DNA of 5,462 bases from Gorillibacterium sp. (GTDB lineage Bacteria; Bacillota; Bacilli; Paenibacillales; NBRC-103111). Below are positions 1 through 5,334 of this stretch, one piece after another. The stretch spans positions 1 through 5,462 of the forward strand of contig JACMJI010000283.1 in assembly GCA_014380705.1 (NCBI GenBank), given 5' to 3'. The notes under the pieces were generated by a model that was given only the letters and a program-made list of their open reading frames with translations, ran no database searches and was not told the origin of the DNA. The position numbers and the translations under genes were made by a program. Each line of letters begins with the position of its first letter. Position 1 is the first letter of the stretch.

Positions 1-305
1 AGGGAGAAGGCTATCCAGATGGAATGTGCATCGACGAAGAGGGGATGCTGTGGGTTGCCCATTGGGGAGGTTGGAAGGTTTCCCGTTTTAACCCGGTTAC
101 AGGGGAACGAATTGCTGAAATTTCAGTCCCTGCTGCTCAAGTTACCTCCTGTGCCTTCGGCGGGGAGAATTTAGACGAGTTGTACATCACAACTGCTCGG
201 ACAGGTCTCTCGCAGGAAGAGCTAGACAAACAACCAGCAGCAGGCGGGTTGTTTCGAGTGAAGCCCGGAGTTCGGGGTACGCACATCCCTCCCTACGGTG
301 GTTAG
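1..305 (+). CDS. SMP-30/gluconolactonase/regucalcin-like protein, C-terminal part (5' end outside window)
   Basis: The reading frame is open from base 3 to the TAG at 303-305, so only about the last 100 residues are present. They match the C-terminal blades of the SMP-30/regucalcin beta-propeller: a PDGMCID segment, then an LWVA-x(4)-W motif, FNPVTGE, a TSCAFGG strand, YITTAR, a QPAAGGLF segment, and an ending in PYGG. In characterised members the Asp of the PDG motif is a divalent-metal ligand of the active site; it is present here near the fragment's start. The family hydrolyses sugar lactones such as gluconolactone, usually in the cytoplasm, but the substrate cannot be read from this part. 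The internal Met at base 24 lies inside the PDGM motif and is not a start codon. The esterase gene follows after 54 bp on the same strand and could be co-transcribed. Confidence 0.92.
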   Translation, partial: GEGYPDGMCIDEEGMLWVAHWGGWKVSRFNPVTGERIAEISVPAAQVTSCAFGGENLDELYITTARTGLSQEELDKQPAAGGLFRVKPGVRGTHIPPYGG

Positions 306-359
306 ACCAGACATAGGAAAGTACTTTAATAAAGCGGAAATTGAAAGGATGTAAGATCA

Positions 360-1136
360 ATGGCTTTCATTCAATGTGATTTTTTCTCAGATACTCTCGG
401 ACTTAGTACTTCAATGTATGTTATCCTTCCGCAAAAATCAGTGGGCCAGATTGGCATGGAATCATCGGGAGGCAAGGAATTATATCCGACGCTTTATCTG
501 CTCCATGGTCTGTCAGACGACCATACCATTTGGTTGCGGCGAACATCCATTGAACGCTACGTCGCTTCCCTAGGGATAGCAGTAGTCATGCCAGCAGTTA
601 ATCGCAGTTTCTATGCGGATATGGAGCATGGGCTCAACTATTGGTCATTCGTAAGTGAGGAGCTTCCAGCCATTGCTCAGTCTTTCTTTCCGCTCTCCAC
701 TGCCAGAGAAGATAATTTTGTGGCGGGTCTTTCCATGGGAGGGTATGGTGCCTTTAAACTTGCTTTATCCAAACCTGATCGTTATGCAGCAGCAGCCAGT
801 CTCTCAGGTGCCCTGGATGTCGACTCATTTTCCACGAGACATGGTGAGGGAAATGAATTCCAGTCTATTTTTGGAACAGAGGATAAACTGAATAGTGAAA
901 GCAATAACTTATTTCTTTTGGCTGATAAAGTAGCTGCTAGCTCAGGACCTAAACCACTTTTATATCAATGCTGTGGTACGGAAGATTTCCTCTATGACGA
1001 TAATCAGCGGTTTTTGGAGCATGCGAAGCAGTTAAAGCTCGATCTCATATACGAAGAAGAACCAGGGGAGCATGAATGGGGCTACTGGGATCGGAAAATC
1101 CAGCGTGTTCTCGAATGGTTGCCACTCCAGGGTTAA
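360..1136 (+). CDS. Esterase D / tributyrin-esterase family serine hydrolase (alpha/beta hydrolase)
   Basis: This 258-residue protein has the layout of the EstA/FrmB-like (esterase D) alpha/beta hydrolases and is of normal length. An LLHG oxyanion-hole segment is at residues 47-50, followed by SDDHTIW. The nucleophile elbow GLSMGG is at 123-128 with Ser125. The likely catalytic acid is Asp209 in [11 protein letters not shown], and the likely catalytic His is His238 in GEHEWGYW. The family cleaves short-chain acyl esters, and some members act on S-formylglutathione or acetylated sugars. No signal peptide is visible, so it should be cytoplasmic. The ATG at 360 has an AAAGGAT-type ribosome site at 344-350. 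The gene sits 54 bp behind the lactonase-like gene, either in the same transcript or from a weak promoter in the gap (TTAGAC, 17 bp, TTTAAT at 302-330). The physiological substrate is unknown. Confidence 0.93.
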   Translation: MAFIQCDFFSDTLGLSTSMYVILPQKSVGQIGMESSGGKELYPTLYLLHGLSDDHTIWLRRTSIERYVASLGIAVVMPAVNRSFYADMEHGLNYWSFVSEELPAIAQSFFPLSTAREDNFVAGLSMGGYGAFKLALSKPDRYAAAASLSGALDVDSFSTRHGEGNEFQSIFGTEDKLNSESNNLFLLADKVAASSGPKPLLYQCCGTEDFLYDDNQRFLEHAKQLKLDLIYEEEPGEHEWGYWDRKIQRVLEWLPLQG

Positions 1137-1142
1137 CCCTGG
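1127..1142. repeat. Perfect 16-bp palindrome over the esterase stop codon
   Basis: CCAGGGTTAACCCTGG is a perfect inverted repeat that contains the TAA stop codon of the esterase gene. As RNA it could form a 6-bp GC-rich stem with a TTAA loop, followed by TTTCTCT, which is only a poor T-tract. It may act as a weak terminator or as a 3'-end stabilising hairpin ahead of the main terminator 65 bp downstream. A protein-binding site is also possible. Confidence 0.5.
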
Positions 1143-1206
1143 TTTCTCTGAACCGCTGTAAATTATTGTCTGGTTTGGTCAGGATGCTTATTTAGTCAGG
1201 TAATAT

Positions 1207-1252
1207 AAAAACCTTCATCCCAAGCTTACTGTAGGGGACGAAGGTTTGTTTT
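1207..1252. terminator. Bidirectional intrinsic terminator between convergent genes
   Basis: AAACCTTC at 1209-1216 pairs with GAAGGTTT at 1240-1247. After one A/C mismatch the stem continues with TCCC against GGGA. On the plus strand the hairpin is followed by TTTGTTTT, and on the minus strand by TTTTTATATT. It lies between the stop of the plus-strand esterase (1136) and the stop of the minus-strand SLH gene (1278), so it can end both transcripts. Confidence 0.85.
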
Positions 1253-1277
1253 CACTCTATCAGAAAGACTTACCAAG

Positions 1278-1952
1278 TTATTCAGCAGGTACCGGGTTTG
1301 CCAGCTGAGCTTCTAAAACCTCTCTAGCACGAAAAGCCATGATGGCGGCTTCTGCGCGTGTAATTGCTTTTTTAGGCTCAAATTTAGTATCAGCACCCAG
1401 AATGTTTACCTTGTAAAAAAGTGATCTTTGAATACCGCCTTGGTAGATGGGATCAATGTCGGCTTCGTCAGCAATCGGTTGGGGACTCAGTTTAACCATC
1501 GGGAAGTTTCCCGCTTTCTCTAAGCCCTGCATCAAGTAAGCTGTGAACTGCTCTCTCGTAAGCGGTGCTGCTGGGTTAAGGTCTGCCGGAAGCTGGACAT
1601 CATTGTAATGAGCATTTATGAATGCCTCGGAGTACCAGACATCATCCTTTACGTTTTTGAAAATTTCACTAGCTACTGGCGCCTTTATGAAACTAATCGC
1701 GGCCAAGCTAAGCTGCAACGTATTCGTAATCATAGATGTACCTTCAGCGGTGGTTAGAATCTGCTCCGGGCGGAACTCCAAGACATTGTAGCCAGCAACA
1801 AAACCCCGCTCCTGCAAGCTTTGAATCTCCTTCTTAGCGGTACTATTGGCAATATCGGAGAAGGTAGGAGTGGCGGCCAAGGCTTGACCGGCAATAGATA
1901 GAGCGAGCAGAGTTGCCGCCGATACAAGAACCAGTTTACGTGTCGTTTTCAT
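1278..1952 (-). CDS. Secreted S-layer homology (SLH) domain protein, three SLH repeats
   Basis: The 224-residue product begins with a Sec signal peptide: KTTRK, a hydrophobic core at about residues 7-21, and an ALA-A cleavage site around residue 26. Nearly all of the mature protein is SLH-type repeats: about 31-75 (FSDI, then GFVAGY and FRPEQ), 98-142 (VKDDVWYSEA to LTREQF) and 162-208 (DEADIDPIY to the canonical ITRAEAA). SLH domains anchor proteins to pyruvylated secondary cell-wall polysaccharide in Gram-positive bacteria, so this should be a cell-wall protein, but no catalytic or cargo domain is attached. The first repeat has TTAE in place of the usual TRAE, so it may be degenerate. I chose the start at 1952, not the ATG 15 bp upstream at 1967: GAGGAG (1960-1965) sits 7 nt before the 1952 ATG and overlaps the upstream ATG. 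Confidence 0.92.
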   Translation of the reverse strand: MKTTRKLVLVSAATLLALSIAGQALAATPTFSDIANSTAKKEIQSLQERGFVAGYNVLEFRPEQILTTAEGTSMITNTLQLSLAAISFIKAPVASEIFKNVKDDVWYSEAFINAHYNDVQLPADLNPAAPLTREQFTAYLMQGLEKAGNFPMVKLSPQPIADEADIDPIYQGGIQRSLFYKVNILGADTKFEPKKAITRAEAAIMAFRAREVLEAQLANPVPAE

Positions 1953-1959
1953 TTGTGGA

Positions 1960-1965
1960 CTCCTC
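1960..1965 (-). promoter_or_regulatory. Ribosome binding site that decides the SLH gene start
   Basis: On the minus strand GAGGAG lies 7 nt before the ATG at 1952. It overlaps the alternative ATG at 1967-1965, which has no good ribosome site of its own and would fall at the very 5' end of the predicted transcript. Confidence 0.75.
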
Positions 1966-1975
1966 ATTTCTGGTT

Positions 1976-2002
1976 AGTATAGGTTGTGCTTACACTTTTC
2001 AA
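1976..2002 (-). promoter_or_regulatory. Candidate sigma-A promoter of the SLH gene
   Basis: The minus strand carries TATACT (1981-1976) as a -10 box and TTGAAA (2002-1997) as a -35 box. The spacing is 15 bp, shorter than the ideal 17. The predicted transcript would begin about 17 nt before the ATG at 1952, giving a very short leader. Confidence 0.5.
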
Positions 2003-2071
2003 ACGAGTGATTTAAAGAAAAGGTTGCAGCTGGGGTGCACAAGTCTACAGCTTGAAGTTTGTAAAAGGTTG

Positions 2072-2100
2072 TCTTGGCTTATTCGCCAATATGATATAAT
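2072..2100 (+). promoter_or_regulatory. Candidate extended -10 sigma-A promoter of the DinB-like gene
   Basis: A perfect TATAAT at 2095-2100 is preceded by TGA, giving the extended -10 motif TGnTATAAT. The -35 region is weaker: TTGGCT at 2074-2079 with 15-bp spacing, or TCTTGG at 2072-2077 with 17 bp. Extended -10 promoters tolerate a poor -35 box. The predicted start near 2107 leaves about 50 nt of leader before the ATG. Confidence 0.65.
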
Positions 2101-2155
2101 TGATCACACTGTTTTTCCAGTTGTTCCAAGAGTTGATTTTTAGTGGAGGGAAGCT

Positions 2156-2620
2156 ATGATGATCGAGCCTGTATTTCATCAGTTGAAGCTTGCAATTGAT
2201 TCTTTAATTATGTTGTGTGACATTTTGACTGAAGAGGATTTAGAGTATTTTTCGGAGGAGCAATCGCGCACGATTCGAGAGCAGCTTGTCCACCTTTCGT
2301 TAATCTGTTTGGCCGATCTGTATATTGCTCAGGAAGCAAGTCAGCAGGAAATGGATGCGTTTTATGCAAGTGATTATATCCAGACCTTAACAGAGATCAA
2401 AGAATCTTTGCGGTCAACCTATTCTGCTCTCTATTGCGAATACGCTTCCTATACACCCGAGCAACTGATGGAACAAAAAACCTCTTATTGGGGAGTTACT
2501 TATTCCCGATTTGGTTGGCTTATAGAGATATTTGGACATTTCTATCACCATCGCGGGCAGGTTCAGGCTCAATTATCAGCAAAAGGCATCGCGATGCAGG
2601 GAATCACCTGGTTCGAATAG
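2156..2620 (+). CDS. DinB-like four-helix-bundle protein, putative metal-dependent enzyme
   Basis: The 154-residue protein has the size and landmarks of the DinB/YfiT superfamily, a four-helix bundle that usually binds a metal through three histidines. Visible candidates are His46 in REQLVHLS and His128 plus His132 in GHFYHHRGQ, where the spaced H-x(3)-H followed by RGQ is the family's typical C-terminal signature. Some members are thiol S-transferases (bacillithiol- or mycothiol-dependent), but most, like this one, have no assigned reaction. It should be cytoplasmic. GGAGGG at 2145-2150 precedes two adjacent ATG codons (2156 and 2159); either could be used, a one-residue difference. The gene stands alone, divergent from the SLH gene. 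The name DinB does not imply that this is the error-prone polymerase DinB. Confidence 0.85.
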   Translation: MMIEPVFHQLKLAIDSLIMLCDILTEEDLEYFSEEQSRTIREQLVHLSLICLADLYIAQEASQQEMDAFYASDYIQTLTEIKESLRSTYSALYCEYASYTPEQLMEQKTSYWGVTYSRFGWLIEIFGHFYHHRGQVQAQLSAKGIAMQGITWFE

Positions 2621-2623
2621 CCC

Positions 2624-2697
2624 AAAAATATCCTCTCTATGCTTACTCGTAACCCCAATACTTTACGAGGTTATTGGAGTATCAACATAAAGAGGAT
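2624..2697 (-). terminator. Long imperfect hairpin, intrinsic terminator best on the minus strand
   Basis: ATCCTCTCTATG (2630-2641) and CATAAAGAGGAT (2686-2697) are inverted repeats with one mismatch. Inside them TACTC/GAGTA and TAACC/GGTTA can extend the stem. On the minus strand the hairpin is followed by ATTTTTGGG, a usable T-tract, so it would end transcripts from the small ORF at 2732-2833. On the plus strand it starts 10 nt after the DinB-like stop but is followed only by CTTATTAC, so it is weaker there. It could also be a small inverted-repeat element. Confidence 0.6.
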
Positions 2698-2731
2698 CTT
2701 ATTACGATACAGAAGCTATTTTAGAATGGAC

Positions 2732-2833
2732 TTAACGCTTTTTTACAGCAACTAACAAGACTTTTTGACCTGGGTGGAGGACGATAATAACTGGTTTCTT
2801 ATGCTTTCTCCGATACCATGGACGAGTGGACAT
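2732..2833 (-). CDS. Small basic hypothetical protein, 33 aa
   Basis: I do not recognise this protein. It is a short ORF, easily missed by length cut-offs, supported mainly by a perfect AAGGAGGT ribosome site (2848-2841 on the minus strand) 8 nt before the ATG. The product starts MSTRPWYRRKHKKP, continues with a hydrophobic stretch VIIVLHPGQKVLLVAV and ends KKR. It is strongly basic with two short beta-like hydrophobic runs around HPGQ and no acidic residues, so nucleic-acid or membrane-surface binding is conceivable, but no function can be assigned. A terminator-like hairpin with a minus-strand T-tract lies about 35 bp downstream. I found no convincing promoter in the 80 bp upstream. The main doubt is that short ORFs arise by chance; the ribosome site and terminator argue against that. 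Confidence 0.5.
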   Translation of the reverse strand: MSTRPWYRRKHKKPVIIVLHPGQKVLLVAVKKR

Positions 2834-2914
2834 TTGGATAACCTCCTTATTATGGATCTGCTATCACTTTATTCATCTTGTCGTTCAATAGTTTGGGTAT
2901 AATCAATAGGAGGT
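2834..2914. other. Intergenic gap between small ORF and gene remnant
   Basis: Apart from the ribosome site of the 33-aa ORF, nothing clear is seen. On the plus strand a TAGGAGGT sequence at 2907-2914 resembles a ribosome site but no start codon follows. No good -35/-10 pair was found on the minus strand, so the promoter of the small ORF is undetermined. Confidence 0.3.
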
Positions 2915-3082
2915 TTAGCTATTTCTTTCATAGTATTTTTTCAGCTTATGAAGAATGACTTTTCTCTCATCAATGAGTTCTCCATCGATCTGCGGGAGCG
3001 TTGGGCAGATCTTCTGCCCTTTATATTGTTTAGCCAAAGTAATAGATATAGCTAATCCCGTTCCAGCATGGACAACAAAAAA
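2915..3082 (-). pseudogene. Probable 3' remnant of an unidentified gene
   Basis: On the minus strand one frame is open for about 55 codons up to a TAA at 2917-2915, and the translation looks protein-like. It runs HAGTGLAISITLAKQYKG, then a QKICPTLPQIDGE segment, and ends in a charged helix (DERKVILHKLKKYYERNS). It has no ATG, GTG or ribosome site at its 5' end. Upstream it runs straight into the T-tract of the terminator of the neighbouring isomerase gene, so the start of the original gene is missing. I read it as the C-terminal end of a gene lost by deletion. The family is not recognised. Alternatives are a chance open frame, or a short protein starting at the internal TTG (3037-3035). Confidence 0.35.
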
Positions 3083-3113
3083 ATGGACATCCCCTTAAAT
3101 AGAGGACGTCCAT
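3077..3113 (-). terminator. Intrinsic terminator of the sugar phosphate isomerase gene
   Basis: ATGGACATCCCCT (3083-3095) and AGAGGACGTCCAT (3101-3113) form a 13-bp stem with two A/C mismatches and a 5-base loop. On the minus strand the stem is followed directly by seven T residues (3083-3077). It lies about 30 bp after the stop of the minus-strand isomerase gene. Confidence 0.88.
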
Positions 3114-3145
3114 TATGTGATGCTAATTAAGATGCGGCCTTTACC

Positions 3146-3910
3146 TTAAAACCCATTCTCACGGAAAAAGTCAAGGCTGATTTTTGCACTTTCCAAAGAG
3201 GAGTTAGCGAATTCTTCTTGCTCCACAATGAAGTAACGAATGCCAGCCGCTTCGGCAACAGGAAGCACGCTTTTCAGGTCAACTACGCCTTTGCCAATTT
3301 CCGTATCGCGAGTACCTTGGCCAAAATCTTTAAAGTGCGCCAATGGAACACGACCAGCGTAACGATTGATATAATCGACAGGCGTCTGGCCACCCATGTG
3401 CACCCAGCCCAAGTCAAATTCAGCAACCAGCAGCTCAGCAGGTACCAGCTCCAACAAGTGATCGATTACGGCCTTGCCCTCAACCAGCTTAAATTCAAAA
3501 TCATGGTTGTGGTAGCCATAGGTTAATCCAGCAGCTGTAACCTGTTTCCCGGCTGTCTCCAAGATATGGGCGAGCTTGCGTACGTCTTCCATTGTCGGTG
3601 TTTCCGGCAAAGGAGCATACGGTGTAATGATGTAGGAAAGACCCAACTCTTTAGCATATTCAATCTCTTTGGCAAGATCAGATTCCAGCTTGTCTGGTTC
3701 ATAGAAGTTCAAACCCACGTGGGCAGAAGGGGATTCCAAACCAACTTCATTAAGCAAGGCTTTAAGCTCCTTTGCTGGCGTACCGAAGTATCCGGCAAAC
3801 TCGACAGCTTTGTAGCCCATTTCTGCTACCTTACGAATGGTTCCTAGAAAATCATTTTGCGTCAAATCACGCAGTGTGTATAACTGCAAACCGATCACGG
3901 GCTTTACCAA
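3146..3910 (-). CDS. Sugar phosphate isomerase/epimerase family protein (xylose isomerase-like TIM barrel)
   Basis: The 254-residue protein has the usual length and motif order of the AP-endonuclease-2/xylose-isomerase-like TIM-barrel family. GLQLYTLRD at 7-15 is the first strand, GYKAVEFAG at 32-40 the second, GYHNHDFEF at 132-140, EFDLGWV at 164-170, AHFKDF at 191-196, GKGVVDL at 206-212 and FIVEQEE at 227-233. Probable metal ligands include Asp166, His192 and Glu230, with His134/His136 nearby. Members isomerise or epimerise sugars, inositol derivatives or related compounds; the substrate cannot be told. No signal peptide is seen. The start is probably TTG at 3910: an in-frame stop lies just upstream, no in-frame ATG is near, and AGAGAGG (3927-3921) sits 10 nt before it. 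A GTG at codon 5 is the alternative but lacks a ribosome site. The gene is monocistronic, ending at the terminator near 3077-3113. Confidence 0.93.
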   Translation of the reverse strand: MVKPVIGLQLYTLRDLTQNDFLGTIRKVAEMGYKAVEFAGYFGTPAKELKALLNEVGLESPSAHVGLNFYEPDKLESDLAKEIEYAKELGLSYIITPYAPLPETPTMEDVRKLAHILETAGKQVTAAGLTYGYHNHDFEFKLVEGKAVIDHLLELVPAELLVAEFDLGWVHMGGQTPVDYINRYAGRVPLAHFKDFGQGTRDTEIGKGVVDLKSVLPVAEAAGIRYFIVEQEEFANSSLESAKISLDFFRENGF

Positions 3911-3945
3911 CTTGATTCATCCTCTCTAATGTGACTCTCATCCCA

Positions 3946-3951
3946 ATTATA
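3946..3951 (-). promoter_or_regulatory. Candidate -10 box of the isomerase gene
   Basis: The minus strand reads TATAAT at 3951-3946, about 36 bp before the TTG start. The region 17 bp further upstream (ATGGTA, 3974-3969) is a poor -35 box and there is no TG extension. If this is the promoter it is probably weak or depends on an activator. Confidence 0.4.
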
Positions 3952-4186
3952 CGGGCAAATTTCACCAATACCATGCCGCATTTTGTGGTTTTCTTATCTT
4001 GTTTTGACAATCGGGGGATTTCTAGCCCTCAGACCTTAGATTTCCCTAGGTGAAATAAAAAATGACAACCGATTCCCCGTTCTCACGTATATAAATTATC
4101 GCTGTAAAGAATCAAGTGGCATAAGCCACTAGATTTCGTTGTTAATCGCGGATAGGCAAATATTACGAGGAGGTGAGAATAGACTT
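3952..4186. other. Divergent intergenic region with short inverted repeats
   Basis: No ORF is credible here. The plus strand has a consensus TTGACA (4004-4009) with no matching -10 box at 16-18 bp. Further down is ATGACA (4062-4067) followed by an AT-rich TATATAAATTAT segment (4088-4099) at about 20-bp spacing, the best though weak promoter candidate for the three-gene cluster. AGTGGC-ATAA-GCCACT (4115-4130) is an inverted repeat downstream of it, placed like an operator or leader hairpin. The related segments GACAATCGGGGGATT (4006-4020) and GACAACCGATTCCCC (4064-4078) may be binding-site halves. Confidence 0.35.
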
Positions 4187-4546
4187 ATGGATTTCAACTT
4201 TGGTGGAGCACCAATTATTTTTCTTATTGTTTTTGGTGTTTTCTTTACTGCAATTGTTGGTGTTATCCTATTTGCAATCATTAAAGGATTGATGACTTGG
4301 TCTAAAAACAATACTGCGGAGCTGCGGAGAGTAACCGCCAAGGTCATCGCCAAAAGAGTGAGTGTGAGTGGGGGTTCGGGAGATTCTAGTGCAACGACAC
4401 ATTATTACATGACGTTTGAGCTAGATACAAGGGAGCGCTTGGAGTTTCATGTGCATGATCAGGTCTATGGGCTGAATGTTGAGGGAGATTTAGGAACCTT
4501 GATGTTCCAAGGCTCACGCTTTAAGTCATTTGACCGATCGAACTGA
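4187..4546 (+). CDS. DUF2500-like small membrane protein
   Basis: The 119-residue product has one hydrophobic segment at about residues 9-36 (PIIFLIVFGVFF, then AIVGVILFAIIKG), followed by a basic stretch and a soluble domain. The domain contains TAKVIAKRVSVSGG, HYYMTFEL and a C-terminal GDLGTLMFQGSRFKSF. This is the pattern I associate with the DUF2500 family, in which the end is typically G-x-L-T-FQG-x-R-(x)-F. No function is known for the family. It probably sits in the cytoplasmic membrane with the beta-rich domain on one face. I chose the ATG at 4187, not an in-frame ATG at 4139, because the strong GAGGAGGTGAG site (4167-4177) lies just before 4187 and would be inside the longer version. 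The next gene starts 25 bp after its stop, so co-transcription and coupling are likely. Confidence 0.82.
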   Translation: MDFNFGGAPIIFLIVFGVFFTAIVGVILFAIIKGLMTWSKNNTAELRRVTAKVIAKRVSVSGGSGDSSATTHYYMTFELDTRERLEFHVHDQVYGLNVEGDLGTLMFQGSRFKSFDRSN

Positions 4547-4571
4547 AAAAAAGCCTTTGGGGGTTAAGAAA

Positions 4572-4973
4572 ATGGCAACGATTGTTCTTCACAAACCGAG
4601 TGGGGTTCATTATGTTATGGTTGGAACGGGTTATGGAGCATATAAAGCACTGCGACCGAGCTTTTTAGGCGGTGCCCTATTTCCACATGAAGAATCGGAT
4701 GAAATTCCGGTTGCAGCCGTTTGTGATGAGCATGGAAATTTGCAATGGTATCTCACGGACGATCTACAGGTGGTCGAGATTGACGGAGCACCAATCTCAC
4801 GGGTTTTTGCACGAATTAGGCAAACCCAAAAACGGGAGATAGAGGCATCCGTCACCTTGGAGACTTGTCCTGCCTGCGGCTCAAAGGTTAGGTCATCCCA
4901 GAAGGAATGCCCTTCATGTGGACTTACCCTCATACTCGACGAAATGACCGATGGAGAAGAAACGATGGAATGA
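4572..4973 (+). CDS. Hypothetical protein with C-terminal zinc ribbon
   Basis: The 133-residue product has no signal peptide or membrane segment. Residues 1-90 form a domain I do not recognise, with features such as HKPSGVHYVMVGTGYGAYKA, an FPHEE segment and a WYLTDDLQVVEIDG stretch. Residues 99-116 are a zinc ribbon, CPAC-x(10)-CPSC (Cys99, Cys102, Cys113, Cys116), followed by an acidic tail. Such ribbons mediate structural, protein or nucleic-acid contacts; the partner is unknown. I prefer the ATG at 4572, preceded by GGGGG (4559-4563) at 8-nt spacing, over the in-frame ATG at 4530. The latter has no ribosome site and would overlap the preceding gene by 17 bp. The protein would be expressed together with the membrane protein upstream, so a membrane-associated complex is possible but unproven. 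Confidence 0.82.
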   Translation: MATIVLHKPSGVHYVMVGTGYGAYKALRPSFLGGALFPHEESDEIPVAAVCDEHGNLQWYLTDDLQVVEIDGAPISRVFARIRQTQKREIEASVTLETCPACGSKVRSSQKECPSCGLTLILDEMTDGEETME

Positions 4974-5062
4974 AGGCGTGAGGCAGTACATAATTATTTC
5001 GATGTGTAACCTTTCAGGACTGCAGAAAAAGTGTAAACGTTCGGAAGGGGACGTGTGAGAGA

Positions 5063-5290
5063 ATGGATTTTGGCATGATGCTTATTTTTTCTATAACTGC
5101 GCCTATCGTTGCGTTGATTGTCCTGATCGTGACCAAGCTTATTAGAAACAAAGAAATTCCAAATAGCAACTATACTCCTTTTGATCAGATTATGGGACAA
5201 ACCCCAAGTGCCTTTCATGAGGAAAAGAAAGAGCTTGAGGAGCAAGAGGATAAAGGCGACGATAAGGATAAGGGTAAAGGCAGCCGATAA
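5063..5290 (+). CDS. DUF3951-like small membrane protein
   Basis: The 75-residue product has one N-terminal hydrophobic helix (about residues 5-25, rich in Ile, Val, Leu and Ala), followed by KLIRNK as a positive-inside stop. It then has a YTPFD motif at 37-41, GQTPSAFHEE at 45-54, and a tail made almost only of Lys, Glu, Asp and Gly. The single helix, the YTPFD motif and the FHEE segment match the small DUF3951 proteins of Bacillus and relatives as I remember them; a profile search would settle this. Function is unknown. The Lys-rich flank suggests an N-out, C-in orientation with the charged tail in the cytoplasm. The ribosome site is AAGGGGA (5045-5051), 11 nt from the ATG, somewhat far. 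The gene follows the zinc-ribbon gene after 89 bp and ends 45 bp before a strong terminator. Confidence 0.78.
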   Translation: MDFGMMLIFSITAPIVALIVLIVTKLIRNKEIPNSNYTPFDQIMGQTPSAFHEEKKELEEQEDKGDDKDKGKGSR

Positions 5291-5334
5291 AACCTCACTG
5301 AAAGATAAACAACCAGTCGCGCTTGGCGTTTGTG

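Noticed and set aside
1913..2143. Plus-strand ORF of 76 codons across the SLH gene start and intergenic region
   Set aside because: It covers both candidate promoters, has no ribosome site and gives a low-quality translation.
2834..2875. Sigma-G-like promoter (TGAATA and CATAATA) before the 33-aa ORF
   Set aside because: The spacing is only 15 bp, not 17-18, and the transcript would start inside or after the ribosome site.
4004..4032. TTGACA as the -35 box of the three-gene cluster
   Set aside because: No -10-like sequence occurs 16-19 bp downstream (the bases are CCTCAG), so the consensus -35 stands alone.
4129..4353. Minus-strand ORF of 74 codons opposite the DUF2500-like gene
   Set aside because: It is the antisense shadow of a better supported membrane-protein gene and has no ribosome site. 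The same holds for the antisense ORFs at 3218-3526, 3566-3847 and 4631-4933.
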